A stretch of 64,000 bases of DNA, taken from positions 1 to 64,000 of the forward strand of contig JBEKIF010000023.1 in the NCBI GenBank assembly GCA_050011895.1. The letters are read 5' to 3'. Shown in pieces: positions 25,183-33,277 of the stretch (position 1 is its first letter; each line of letters begins with the position of its first letter). The notes under the pieces were generated by a model, which saw only the letters and a program-made list of their open reading frames with translations, did no database searches and had not been told where the DNA came from. The DNA is from DATBGO01 sp050011895. GTDB taxonomy: Bacteria > Actinomycetota > Actinomycetes > Streptosporangiales > Streptosporangiaceae. The position numbers and the translations under genes are program-made.

Positions 25183-28100
25183 GTGAGCATGTCGCGAGGG
25201 ACGACGCTGGCCGGGCGGTTGGCAGTGCTGGGGTTCGCTGATACAGCACGGGCCGAGCGGGTGCTCACCGAGGATCTCCGGCTTGACGTCGGCGGCCGAG
25301 ACGCTGGGCTCGTCGATGCGATCGCGAGCGGCGCCGATCCGGACCTGGCCCTCGCGTCCCTGGCCAGGCTGCCACTCGATGACGAGCTGCGTGACGCACT
25401 GCGCGTCGACGCCGGCCTGCGCAACCGGCTGATCGCCGTTCTCGGTGCCAGCGCGGCGCTCGGAGAGCATCTGGTCAGGCACCCCGACCACTGGCGCGTG
25501 CTGACCGGGCCCGGGGCACTCAGCCGCCCGACGGCTGCGGAGCTGCGAGCGGAACTGCTAGCGGCTGCTGGCGTTCGGGCGCAGGCCGACGGTGCCGCCT
25601 CGCGGCCGGCGGGTTACGGAGCGGCGGTGCAGGGGGCGGTGCAGGGGGCGGCGCAGCAGGGGGCGGCGCAGCAGGGGGCGGCGGGCCAGCCGGCGGCGGG
25701 TCCGCGCGGTTCGGCCGGGGCAGACGACGTCACGGCGCTGCGCGTCGGTTACCGGAGGCGGCTGCTGAACTTGGCGGCCATGGATCTCACCGGCGCGGTG
25801 TCGGTCGAGGAAGCGGCGGCCGAGCTTGCCGACCTCGCCGCCGCCGCGCTGGAGGCGGCTCTGGCCATCGCCAAGTCCCGACTGGACCAGGCAGCAGGCG
25901 CGTGCCGGATCGCGGTCGTGGCGATGGGCAAGTGCGGCGGCGGGGAGCTGAACTACGCCAGCGACGTGGATGTGATCTTCGTCGCGGCACCGGCCGGCGG
26001 GGCGACAGAAGGCACCGCGCTGCGGGCCGCGACGCAACTGGCCGCCGCGATGATCCAGGTCTGCTCGCAGCCTGCGGTGGAGGGCCCGCTGTTCCCCGTC
26101 GACCCGAACCTCCGCCCGGAGGGCCGCGACGGGCCGCTGGTGCGAACGCTGGCCAGCCATCGCGCTTACTATGAGCGCTGGGCGAAGACCTGGGAGTTCC
26201 AGGCCCTGCTCAAGGCGAGGCCGGTGGCTGGCGATGCTGACCTTGGCCGTGCCTACCTGCAGGCGCTCGCCCCGATGATCTGGCAGGCGGCGCAGCGCGA
26301 GAATTTCGTCGCTGACGTGCAGGCGATGCGGCGGCGGGTACTCGACAGCCTGCCTGCCGATCAGGCCGGCCGTGAGCTGAAGCTGGGCCCGGGCGGGCTG
26401 CGTGACATCGAGTTCGCGGTCCAGCTGCTCCAGCTCGTCCATGGCCGCACCGACGAGACGCTCCGCGTCCAGGGCACCCTTGATGCGCTGGCGGCGCTGG
26501 CCGCTGGCGGTTACGTGGGCAGGCAGGATGCGTCGAGCCTGGCCAGCGCCTACCGGTTCCTGCGCGGTGTCGAGCACCTGCTCCAGCTCTACCAGCTCAG
26601 GCGGACTCATACGCTGCCCGAGGACCCGGCGGTGCTACGCCGGGTCGGCCGCGCGATGCAGCTGGCGACGGGCATCGGTCAGCGCGCCGATCCGGCCGCC
26701 GAGCTGACCGCGCGGTGGCGCGAGCACGCCAGCCAGGCCAGGCAGCTGCACGAGAAGCTCTTCTACCGGCCACTGCTCGAAGCGGTCGCCAGGCTCCCGG
26801 GCGACGACGTCCGGCTGACCCCTGAAGCGGCCCGGGCCCGGCTTGAGGCACTCGGGTACGTTGACCCGGCGGGCGCCCTCAGGCACATCGGCGCGCTCAC
26901 CTCAGGCGTCTCCCGCAAGACCGCTATCCAGCGCACGCTGCTGCCCGCGATGCTGGGCTGGTTCGCCGACGCGGCCCAGCCCGACGCCGGGCTGCTCGCG
27001 TTCCGTCAGGTCAGTGAGGCACTGGGGGAGTCCCCTTGGTACCTGAGACTGCTGCGGGATGACACCAGGGTGGCGCAGCGGATGGCCAGGCTGCTGGCGT
27101 CCAGCAGGTACGCCGCCGGCTTGCTGCTACGTGCTCCGGACGCGGTCGCGCTGCTGGCCGACGACACGCAGCTCGCCCCACGGCCGGCCGGGGCCCTCCG
27201 GGCTGAGGCTGCGGCCGCCGTGCGCAGGCATCCTGACGCTGCCGATGCGGTCGCCGCCACCCTGGCGCTGCGCCGCAGGGAACTACTACGCACCGCGGCT
27301 GCCGACGTACTGGGCCTCTCGGACATTGAGGAGACCGGCCAGTCGCTCAGTGCAGTCGCGATGGTGACTGTCGGAGCCGCGCTCGAAGCGGCGGCCAGGA
27401 AGGTCGAGCAGGAGACCGGGCCATTGCCCACCCGGATGGCGGTGCTGGCCATGGGCAGGTTCGGCGGCCACGAGATGAGCTACGCGAGCGACGCCGACGT
27501 CATGTTCTTGCACGATCCGCTGCCCGGAGCTGACGAGGAGAGCGCGACCAGGGCGGCCCATGCCATCGCCGAGGAGCTGCGCGCCCTGCTTGGCCGCCCC
27601 GGCCCCGATCCGGCGCTGCCCATCGACGCGGACCTGCGGCCGGAGGGACGGCAGGGGCCGCTGATCCGGACGCTGGCCTCTTATCTGGCCTACTACCGGC
27701 GCTGGTCGCTGCCCTGGGAGGCACAGGCGCTGCTGCGGGCCGAGCCTGTCGCCGGCGATCTGGCACTGGGCCGCGCCTTTATTGCCATCGCGGACGAGTT
27801 CCGCTATCCAGCCGGCGGGATGGCTGAGGCATCCATCCGGGAAATCAGGCGGCTCAAGGCCCGGATGGAGGCAGAACGCATGCCCAGGGGCGCCGACCCG
27901 GCACTCCAGTTGAAGCTGGGCCGTGGCGGCCTGGCGGACGTGGAATGGGTGGTGCAGCTGCTGCAACTCAAGCATGCGCACGCGGTTCCGGCGCTGCGGA
28001 CCACGCGCACTCTCGGCGCGCTAGCGGCCGCCCGGGACGCGGGCCTGGTCAGCGCCGCCGACGAGCAGGTACTCCAGGCAGCCTGGCGGCTCGCCGCCCG

Positions 28101-28287
28101 GATCCGGAATGCGGTGGTGCTGGTCCGCGGCCGCGCGTCGGACATGGTGCCGTCGGCGCAGCCGGAGCTGACCGCGGTGGCACGGCTGCTCGGCTACCGG
28201 CCGGAGTGCGCGCAGGACCTGGTCCAGGACTACCGGCGCACGGCCAGGCGGGCCCGGGCCGTGATGGAGAGCCTGTTTTACGGCTGA
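25183..28287 (+). CDS. glnE: Bifunctional glutamine synthetase adenylyltransferase/adenylyl-removing enzyme
   Basis: A 1034-residue protein that adds AMP to, and phosphorolytically removes it from, a Tyr of glutamine synthetase. Two nucleotidyltransferase domains are present, each with the paired-Asp motif: GGGELNYASDVDVIFV in the N-terminal (deadenylylating) half and FGGHEMSYASDADVMFL in the C-terminal (adenylylating) half. Each is followed by DxxLRPEGRxGPLxRTLAS and by LKLGxGGLxDxE. The target should be GlnA1 encoded nearby. An Ala/Gln/Gly-rich insertion near residue 150 is made from tandem repeats. A GTG start at 25183 is used; ATG at 25189 is also possible. Confidence 0.95.
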   Translation: MSMSRGTTLAGRLAVLGFADTARAERVLTEDLRLDVGGRDAGLVDAIASGADPDLALASLARLPLDDELRDALRVDAGLRNRLIAVLGASAALGEHLVRHPDHWRVLTGPGALSRPTAAELRAELLAAAGVRAQADGAASRPAGYGAAVQGAVQGAAQQGAAQQGAAGQPAAGPRGSAGADDVTALRVGYRRRLLNLAAMDLTGAVSVEEAAAELADLAAAALEAALAIAKSRLDQAAGACRIAVVAMGKCGGGELNYASDVDVIFVAAPAGGATEGTALRAATQLAAAMIQVCSQPAVEGPLFPVDPNLRPEGRDGPLVRTLASHRAYYERWAKTWEFQALLKARPVAGDADLGRAYLQALAPMIWQAAQRENFVADVQAMRRRVLDSLPADQAGRELKLGPGGLRDIEFAVQLLQLVHGRTDETLRVQGTLDALAALAAGGYVGRQDASSLASAYRFLRGVEHLLQLYQLRRTHTLPEDPAVLRRVGRAMQLATGIGQRADPAAELTARWREHASQARQLHEKLFYRPLLEAVARLPGDDVRLTPEAARARLEALGYVDPAGALRHIGALTSGVSRKTAIQRTLLPAMLGWFADAAQPDAGLLAFRQVSEALGESPWYLRLLRDDTRVAQRMARLLASSRYAAGLLLRAPDAVALLADDTQLAPRPAGALRAEAAAAVRRHPDAADAVAATLALRRRELLRTAAADVLGLSDIEETGQSLSAVAMVTVGAALEAAARKVEQETGPLPTRMAVLAMGRFGGHEMSYASDADVMFLHDPLPGADEESATRAAHAIAEELRALLGRPGPDPALPIDADLRPEGRQGPLIRTLASYLAYYRRWSLPWEAQALLRAEPVAGDLALGRAFIAIADEFRYPAGGMAEASIREIRRLKARMEAERMPRGADPALQLKLGRGGLADVEWVVQLLQLKHAHAVPALRTTRTLGALAAARDAGLVSAADEQVLQAAWRLAARIRNAVVLVRGRASDMVPSAQPELTAVARLLGYRPECAQDLVQDYRRTARRARAVMESLFYG
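25624..25677. repeat. Tandem repeats in the glnE insertion (2 x 12 bp, 2 x 15 bp)
   Basis: GCGGTGCAGGGG occurs twice in tandem and is followed by two copies of GCGGCGCAGCAGGGG. All are in frame and encode the low-complexity insertion AVQGAVQGAAQQGAAQQG in the N-terminal part of GlnE. Confidence 0.85.
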
Positions 28288-28360
28288 CCGGTGACCCGGC
28301 GTCATCCCGTCGAGCCCTGAGCGGTATCCCCGGCGAGAGCGCCTCGTCCTTCGGCACGTC

Positions 28361-29104
28361 TCATGACGTGAGCGTGACCGGCCGCCTTTCGCGGTAGCCG
28401 GCCAGCAGCTGGTCGCGCACCTCGGCGGGCAGCGGCTTGACCGCCTCCCGCATGGTCACGCCGGATGCCCGGGATACCCGCGGTGCGAGCCACTCCGCGA
28501 CCAGCTGCGGCCTGCGCCTGCCCGTGTCGCGCAGGATCCAGCCAATGGCCTTGCGGATGAAGAACTCCTTCTCCGCCAGCATCAGGTCGGCGTACCGGCC
28601 GAACCGCTCGAAATCGCCATCGCCGCGGCGCAGCGGCTTCAGCAGCGCGAGCATGGCCGAGCGGCGCAGCCAGAAGTCATCATCGGTGGCCCAGCGGTCC
28701 AGCGTTGAGGTCAGCTCCGGATAGCGCTCCGTAAGGGCGCCCATCACATTGGCCGCGAGGCCGTCCACCAGCGCCCAGGTGCCCGCGGTGCGGAGCATCC
28801 GTTCCACCAGCACGCTGTCGCCGGCCCGCAGCAGGTGCGCGCTCGCCTCTAGCAGTTCCACGGCAGCCATCCGGCACTCGAACACGGGCCGGTCCCAGAG
28901 CGCCCCGGCGACAGCCACGAGATCATCGTGATCGAGCCCGGCTCGGTCCTTGCACCATCCCTTGACCGTGGCGCGGACGGCTGGCAAGCCAGTGCCGGCA
29001 AACTCCAGGTCACTTTTCAGGTAGGCCTTCTCCGTGACGGCGCGCTCCGCGGTCCCGAGCGCGCGCAGGGCGCGCTCGATGGCTGCGGCATCAGGCGATG
29101 GCAT
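28361..29104 (-). CDS. DNA alkylation repair protein (AlkD-like HEAT-repeat glycosylase)
   Basis: A 247-residue all-helical protein of the AlkD type, which removes N3- and N7-alkylated purines. Typical elements are EKAYLKSDLEFAGTGLPAVRATVKGWCKD at the N-terminus, WALVDGLAANVMG, DDFWLRRSAMLALL and EFFIRKAIGWILRDTGRRRPQLVAEWL, with the conserved Trp, Asp and Arg residues of the DNA-binding groove. The start at 29104 is preferred because the 33 extra residues available upstream are not conserved in type. A palindrome lies about 95 bp upstream. It is convergent with glnE. Confidence 0.85.
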   Translation of the reverse strand: MPSPDAAAIERALRALGTAERAVTEKAYLKSDLEFAGTGLPAVRATVKGWCKDRAGLDHDDLVAVAGALWDRPVFECRMAAVELLEASAHLLRAGDSVLVERMLRTAGTWALVDGLAANVMGALTERYPELTSTLDRWATDDDFWLRRSAMLALLKPLRRGDGDFERFGRYADLMLAEKEFFIRKAIGWILRDTGRRRPQLVAEWLAPRVSRASGVTMREAVKPLPAEVRDQLLAGYRERRPVTLTS

Positions 29105-29462
29105 GCAGCCGCCGCATTCTGCCCCCGAAACGGAAGGCTGCGGCCCCGCCAGGGGCGCAACCCAGACGGGGCCGGATCCGATACAGGAAGGAATCGGTAT
29201 CATCGCCGATGATACGGCCGCTATCCACCCATGTCACTGCCTTCCGCGCGGTATAACACGGCGTCGCCCCGTGACTGCTGAGACCGTACAACTGCCGGGG
29301 GCCTGCGCCCGGCGGCGGGGCCACCTGTCACGCCAGGGGCCACCTGTCACCGGGAGCAGGCCGGCCTCCCAGCCGTGCGACGCGCCGGGCTATACCTGGC
29401 CTTCACGCCGGGCACGCGCACGCCAACTACCGGCACGGCCGCCGGGCCGGGCACCCCAGGCT
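29105..29462. other. 358-bp non-coding stretch upstream of alkD-like gene
   Basis: No convincing gene is present between the PH-protein stop and the alkD-like start; reading frames here have mixed third-position composition and no family match. The stretch holds a 19-bp palindrome at 29197-29215 and a short direct repeat GGGGCCACCTGTCAC near 29318-29350. Confidence 0.6.
29197..29215. promoter_or_regulatory. 19-bp near-perfect palindrome, probable operator
   Basis: GTATCATCGCCGATGATAC has 9-bp arms around one central base. It lies about 95 bp upstream of the alkD-like start, in its probable promoter region. The symmetry suggests a dimeric regulator of GntR, TetR or MarR type; the protein is not identified. 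Confidence 0.55.
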
Positions 29463-30143
29463 TCAGAACCCCGGATCGTCCCCCGGGCGTCCCGAAGGCC
29501 CCGCCGTAGGCTCCTGAGGCCAGGAGGGCCTCGAAGGGCCAGAAGGGCCAGAAGGGCCAGAAGGGCCCGACGGGCCAGAAGGCCCCGAAGCACCAGAAGA
29601 ACCCGGAGGCGGCGGCGGAGGCCCCGGCTTCGGCGGGAAGATTAGGGCGAGTATCTCCTGGTACATCTGCGTTGGATAAGGCACGGGCTGGACGTGGCTT
29701 AGTGCCTGGTCCTGCCCGGCGGACTCGACAATGAACTCGGCGTACCCGAGCATCCGGCCGAAGGTGGTCTGATGCAGCCTCATGTCGGTCACCTTCGCGA
29801 GCGGCATCATCCCGACTTCCGTGTCAAACAGGCTGGTGACCAGCATCAGCCGGTTCTCAGTGACGACGAAGTACCGCCGCCACCAGGTGAGGAGCCTCCA
29901 GCCCTGCCACAGGAACACCACGCCCCACAGGATCCAGATCACTGTCACGATCCCGCTATCGGCGGGTGGGGCTACCCCGGTCACGAAGCCTGCGACTATT
30001 AAGCTGAGCAGGATCACAAGCACCGGGCGGATGATGGCCACCGGATGCATCCGTACACTGAGGACCACGTTCTCAGTCGGCAAGAGGTACTCCCTGACCA
30101 CCCGGGGGGGCAGGGCGGGAACACTTATAATCCGGTCGTACAC
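29463..30143 (-). CDS. Membrane protein with bacterial PH domain and a collagen-like tail
   Basis: A 226-residue protein. Residues about 35-85 contain two membrane helices (VAIIRPVLVILLSLIVAGFVTG and SGIVTVIWILWGVVFLWQGW). A bacterial PH (bPH2) domain follows, beginning RRYFVVTENRLMLVTSLFDTEVGMMPLAKVTDMRLHQTTFGRMLGYAEFIVESAGQDQ. The final 50 residues are Pro/Gly-rich with a run of GPS triplets like those in collagen. The role is unknown. A GTG start at 30143 is used; the ribosome site is weak. It lies downstream of glnA1 on the same strand but 255 bp away. Confidence 0.75.
   Translation of the reverse strand: MYDRIISVPALPPRVVREYLLPTENVVLSVRMHPVAIIRPVLVILLSLIVAGFVTGVAPPADSGIVTVIWILWGVVFLWQGWRLLTWWRRYFVVTENRLMLVTSLFDTEVGMMPLAKVTDMRLHQTTFGRMLGYAEFIVESAGQDQALSHVQPVPYPTQMYQEILALIFPPKPGPPPPPPGSSGASGPSGPSGPSGPSGPSGPSRPSWPQEPTAGPSGRPGDDPGF
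29533..29577. repeat. 9-bp tandem repeat encoding the GPS collagen-like tail
   Basis: The unit GAAGGGCCA is repeated four times exactly from 29533 and then once with a single change. In the PH-domain gene it encodes successive Gly-Pro-Ser triplets. Confidence 0.85.
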
Positions 30144-30232
30144 AAGCTCACAGTAACCCGGCCGTGCGCAGCCGACGATCTTTAAAACAGTCAGCTTTTT
30201 CCTGCCCCTAACCGGCTCTGACAGGGCTTAAC

Positions 30233-30254
30233 AGGGTAAGGCAGAGCTTACCCT
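30233..30254. other. 8-bp inverted repeat between glnA1 and the PH-domain gene
   Basis: Arms AGGGTAAG and CTTACCCT flank GCAGAG. It lies about 145 bp beyond the glnA1 stop codon and 90 bp before the PH-gene start, so it could be a weak terminator for glnA1 or an operator for the next gene. I see no other gene in 30144-30398. Confidence 0.4.
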
Positions 30255-30398
30255 CCCGTTATGGCCAGATATTCCGCGCCCGACCGCGACGAGTCAACGC
30301 GGACCGTCCTAGAGTCCGTGTTCGGTGCCCGGCCGTAACAGGACCAGAACAAGGACGGTGCGCGATGACATCGCCGCAGGTCGGACTACGTGCGAGGG

Positions 30399-31823
30399 CT
30401 ACGCGTCGAAGTAGAGCTCGAACTCGTGCGGGTGCGGGCGCAGCCTGATCGGGTCGATCTCGTTGGAGCGCTTGTAGTCCAGCCAGGTCTGCACCAGGTC
30501 AGGCGTGAAGACGCCGCCCTCGAGCAGGTACTCGTGATCGGCCTCAAGGGTGTCGAGTACCTTGTCCAGGGAGCCTGGCACCTGCGGGATCGCCCGGGCC
30601 TCGTCCGGCGGGAGCTCGTAGAGGTCCTTGTCCACCGGCTCGGGCGGCTCGATCTTGTTCTTGATGCCGTCCAGGCCGGCCAGCAGCATGGCGGAGAACG
30701 CCAGGTAGGGGTTGCAGGACGGGTCGGGCACCCGGAACTCGATCCGCTTCGCCTTCGGGCTTGGCCCGGTGATCGGCACGCGCACGCAGGCCGACCTGTT
30801 GCGCTGTGAGTAGACCAGGTTCACCGGGGCCTCGAAGCCAGGAACCAGCCGGTGGTAGGAGTTCACCGTCGGGTTGGTGAACGCCAGCAGGGATGGCGCG
30901 TGCTTGAGCAGCCCGCCGATGTAGTAACGCGCGGTATCGGAGAGCCCGGCGTAGCCGACCTCGTCGTAGAAGAGCGGTGAGCCGTCCTTCCACAGGCTCT
31001 GATGGCAGTGCATGCCGGAACCGTTGTCACCGAAGATGGGCTTGGGCATGAATGTCACGGTTTTCCCCGCCGCCCTGGCCACGCTCTTGATCACGTACTT
31101 GTACAGCATCAGGTTGTCGGCCATCTTCAGCAGGCCGTCGAACCGCATGTTGATCTCTGCCTGCCCGGCGGTGCCGACCTCGTGGTGCTGCATCTCGACC
31201 GAGATACCGCAGTCGATGAGGGCCCTGACCATGTCGGCGCGGAGATCGGCAAAGTGGTCAGTCGGCGGGACAGGGAAGTAGCCGCCCTTGTAACGCGGCT
31301 TGTAAGCCAGGTTGCCGCCCGGCTCATCGAGGCCGGAGTTCCACGCGCCCTCGACCGAGTCGATGTAGTAGTACCCGGCCTGCGGCGAGGTCTCGAAGCG
31401 CGCGGAGTCGAAGATGTAGAACTCGGCTTCCGGGCCGAAGTAGGCGGTGTCGGCGACGCCGCTGCCGCGCAGGTAATCCTGCGCCTTGCGGGCGATGTTG
31501 CGGGGATCCCTGGTGTAGGGCTCACCGGTCAGCGGATCGTGCACGAAGAACGTCAGGTTAAGCGTCTTGCGAGTCCGGAACGGGTCCACCACGGCCGTCG
31601 TCGGGTCCGGCAACAGCAGCATGTCCGACTCATGAATCTCCTGGAACCCGCGGATCGACGAGCCATCGAACATCAGGCCGTCGGAGAAGACGCTCTCGCC
31701 AAATGACTCAACGGGGACTGTGAAGTGCTGCGTGGTTCCCGGCAGATCGCAGAACCTGACATCGACGAACTGCACGTGCTCGTCCCCGATGAACCGCAGG
31801 ATCTCTTCGCCGTTGGTGAACAT
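30399..31823 (-). CDS. glnA1: Glutamine synthetase type I (GSI-beta), adenylylation-regulated
   Basis: A 474-residue enzyme joining glutamate and ammonia with ATP, the main ammonium assimilation step. Motifs include GLMFDGSSIRGFQEIHESDM, FGPEAEFYIFD (metal-binding Glu), GSGMHCHQSLW, NSYHRLVPGFEAPVNLVYSQRNRSACVRVP and RIEFRVPDPSCNPYLAFSAMLLAGLDGIKN. VDKDLYELPPDEA contains the Tyr that GlnE adenylylates, and the 25-residue beta-type insertion is present. The start at 31823 has GGGAGGG upstream and gives the standard MFTNGEEILRFI. A four-part GlnR box lies about 100-135 bp upstream. Confidence 0.96.
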   Translation of the reverse strand: MFTNGEEILRFIGDEHVQFVDVRFCDLPGTTQHFTVPVESFGESVFSDGLMFDGSSIRGFQEIHESDMLLLPDPTTAVVDPFRTRKTLNLTFFVHDPLTGEPYTRDPRNIARKAQDYLRGSGVADTAYFGPEAEFYIFDSARFETSPQAGYYYIDSVEGAWNSGLDEPGGNLAYKPRYKGGYFPVPPTDHFADLRADMVRALIDCGISVEMQHHEVGTAGQAEINMRFDGLLKMADNLMLYKYVIKSVARAAGKTVTFMPKPIFGDNGSGMHCHQSLWKDGSPLFYDEVGYAGLSDTARYYIGGLLKHAPSLLAFTNPTVNSYHRLVPGFEAPVNLVYSQRNRSACVRVPITGPSPKAKRIEFRVPDPSCNPYLAFSAMLLAGLDGIKNKIEPPEPVDKDLYELPPDEARAIPQVPGSLDKVLDTLEADHEYLLEGGVFTPDLVQTWLDYKRSNEIDPIRLRPHPHEFELYFDA

Positions 31824-31836
31824 CCGGCCCTCCCTT

Positions 31837-31856
31837 GACTGACACTGACTGACACT
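31837..31856. repeat. 10-bp direct repeat in the glnA1 leader
   Basis: GACTGACACT is present twice in tandem just upstream of the glnA1 ribosome-binding site. It may be a remnant of slippage or a weak regulatory element in the 5' leader. Confidence 0.6.
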
Positions 31857-31920
31857 GCCCGTAACTGTCCGCACTTGTCCGGTGCCTCTTGCTGACGCGA
31901 TCCGAAGCTAGCTTCCGGCG

Positions 31921-31958
31921 GTTTCCGAGCCGTGTCCCCGATGTTTCGCGCACGTTAA
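31921..31958 (-). promoter_or_regulatory. GlnR box upstream of glnA1
   Basis: Read on the minus strand the region contains TTAAC, GAAAC, GACAC and GAAAC, each separated by exactly 6 bp. This is the two a-site/b-site pairs (gTnAC-n6-GaAAC, twice) bound by the OmpR-type nitrogen regulator GlnR in Streptomyces. Its position 98 bp and more upstream of the glnA1 start fits transcriptional activation under nitrogen limitation. The box also lies upstream of the divergent RDD gene. Confidence 0.78.
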
Positions 31959-32042
31959 GCCGGGACGGGGGCCACGAAATGCGGTCTTAACGGCTGCCGG
32001 GCGCTGGTCGCTCTCGTCGCGGCGCCCGGATACCTTAGGTTC

Positions 32043-32480
32043 GTGACTGACCGACGATGGACCGGGTCGTGGCTGTCGGGCGTGCGCTCGCCCGCGCAGG
32101 ACAGCGAGTATCCGGGGCAGCATCTGGGGCTGCCCGAGACCGGCGCGGGCTCGGTGGCCGGAATCGGCAGGCGCTTCGGCGCGCTGATCATCGACTGGCT
32201 GCTGTGCACGGTGATTGCGCTGGCGGCGTTCGGCTCCCAGTACTGGACGATCGCTGTCTTCGCGGCCGAAGTCTGGGTGCTCACCGCGCTGACCGGGTTC
32301 ACCATAGGCAAGCGGCTGCTCCGCATGCGGGTGATCAGGCTCGATGGCAAGCCGGTCGGCCTGATCTGGGCGTTCGTCCGCACCATCCTGCTGCTGGCCG
32401 TGGTCCCGGCCGTGGTCTTCGATGCCGATCTGCGCGGACTGCACGACAAGGCGGCCAATACGGTCGTCATCCGCATCTGA
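32043..32480 (+). CDS. RDD-family membrane protein
   Basis: A 145-residue protein with the RDD-family opening GIGRRFGALIIDWLLCTVIAL (Arg and Asp at the usual places), a second helix WTIAVFAAEVWVLTALTGFTIGKRLLRMRV, and a third near FVRTILLLAVVPAVVF followed by DLRGLHDKAANTVVI. The family function is largely unknown. A gene of this type beside glnA1 and a DUF4191 gene is the standard actinobacterial arrangement (as at Rv2219A in Mycobacterium tuberculosis). The GTG start at 32043 is divergent from glnA1. Confidence 0.85.
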   Translation: MTDRRWTGSWLSGVRSPAQDSEYPGQHLGLPETGAGSVAGIGRRFGALIIDWLLCTVIALAAFGSQYWTIAVFAAEVWVLTALTGFTIGKRLLRMRVIRLDGKPVGLIWAFVRTILLLAVVPAVVFDADLRGLHDKAANTVVIRI

Positions 32481-32499
32481 ACCGCGGGGCGCTGGCCCG

Positions 32500-33216
32500 T
32501 CAGCGGAATCTCGGCTTCGGGGCCTTCGGCATCCTGCCGGTCTTCGGCAGCGGGCCCTTCGGCATCTGCAGCGACTGCGGCAGCGCCTTCAGGCGGTTGT
32601 TCAAGTCAATGACCGCGTCCGTCTTCAGGTTGCGCGGCAGTTTCATGATGTGCCGCTGTAGCTTGCGGATGGGCACCTGCCCGGCCTCGTCGCCGACCTG
32701 GATGTCATAGATGGGAACGTCGTAGGCGACCCTGGCGATCCGTTTCTTCTCAGCGGCCAGCATGCTCGGCAGCCTGGATGGCGAGCCCTCGCCGATCAGG
32801 ACAACGCCGGGCCTGCCAACCGAGCGGTGCACCACATCCATGTTCCTGTTGGCCGAAATCGCCGGCGTGACGGTCCAGTTGCCGCGCATGCTCTGCAGGA
32901 TGGCCGCGGCCGCGCCTGGCTGTCCGGCGATCGCCGAGTACTGCGCCGACTGGGCGAAGCGGCCAAAGACGATCATCGCGGCGGACAGGGCGATCAGGAC
33001 GCCCACCGGGATAAGGAACGCCGCGAGGTTGAGCACCAGGCCGAGGATCACGAACAGCGCGATGACCCCGATCCCGGTGAGAGCCACGATCGGCAGCGCT
33101 TTCGGGTTCTCCTTGTGGACAATCCCGGCAACCATGCGAATCTGCTTAATGCGCCCGGGGGAGTCAGCCTTAGCTGCGGCCTTCCGGCCCCCGGGGGCTC
33201 CGGGCTTGTTCACCAT
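32500..33216 (-). CDS. DUF4191 family membrane protein
   Basis: A 238-residue protein with a basic N-terminus, two adjacent membrane helices (about residues 42-60 and 62-86, in ALPIVALTGIGVIALFVILGLVLNLAAFLIPVGVLIALSAAMIVFGRFAQSAQY), and a cytosolic domain with GNWTVTPAISANRNMDVVHRSVGRPGVVLIGEGSP. The family is restricted to actinobacteria and is of unknown function, but it is constantly found between lipA and glnA1. The tail is Lys/Pro-rich. It ends 19 bp from the RDD gene (convergent). Confidence 0.85.
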   Translation of the reverse strand: MVNKPGAPGGRKAAAKADSPGRIKQIRMVAGIVHKENPKALPIVALTGIGVIALFVILGLVLNLAAFLIPVGVLIALSAAMIVFGRFAQSAQYSAIAGQPGAAAAILQSMRGNWTVTPAISANRNMDVVHRSVGRPGVVLIGEGSPSRLPSMLAAEKKRIARVAYDVPIYDIQVGDEAGQVPIRKLQRHIMKLPRNLKTDAVIDLNNRLKALPQSLQMPKGPLPKTGRMPKAPKPRFR

Positions 33217-33277
33217 GCTCGTGAGGATACGAGCACGGGGTGCTCCGCGCGAAATGCCCCCCGGGAACCGCCGCGGG

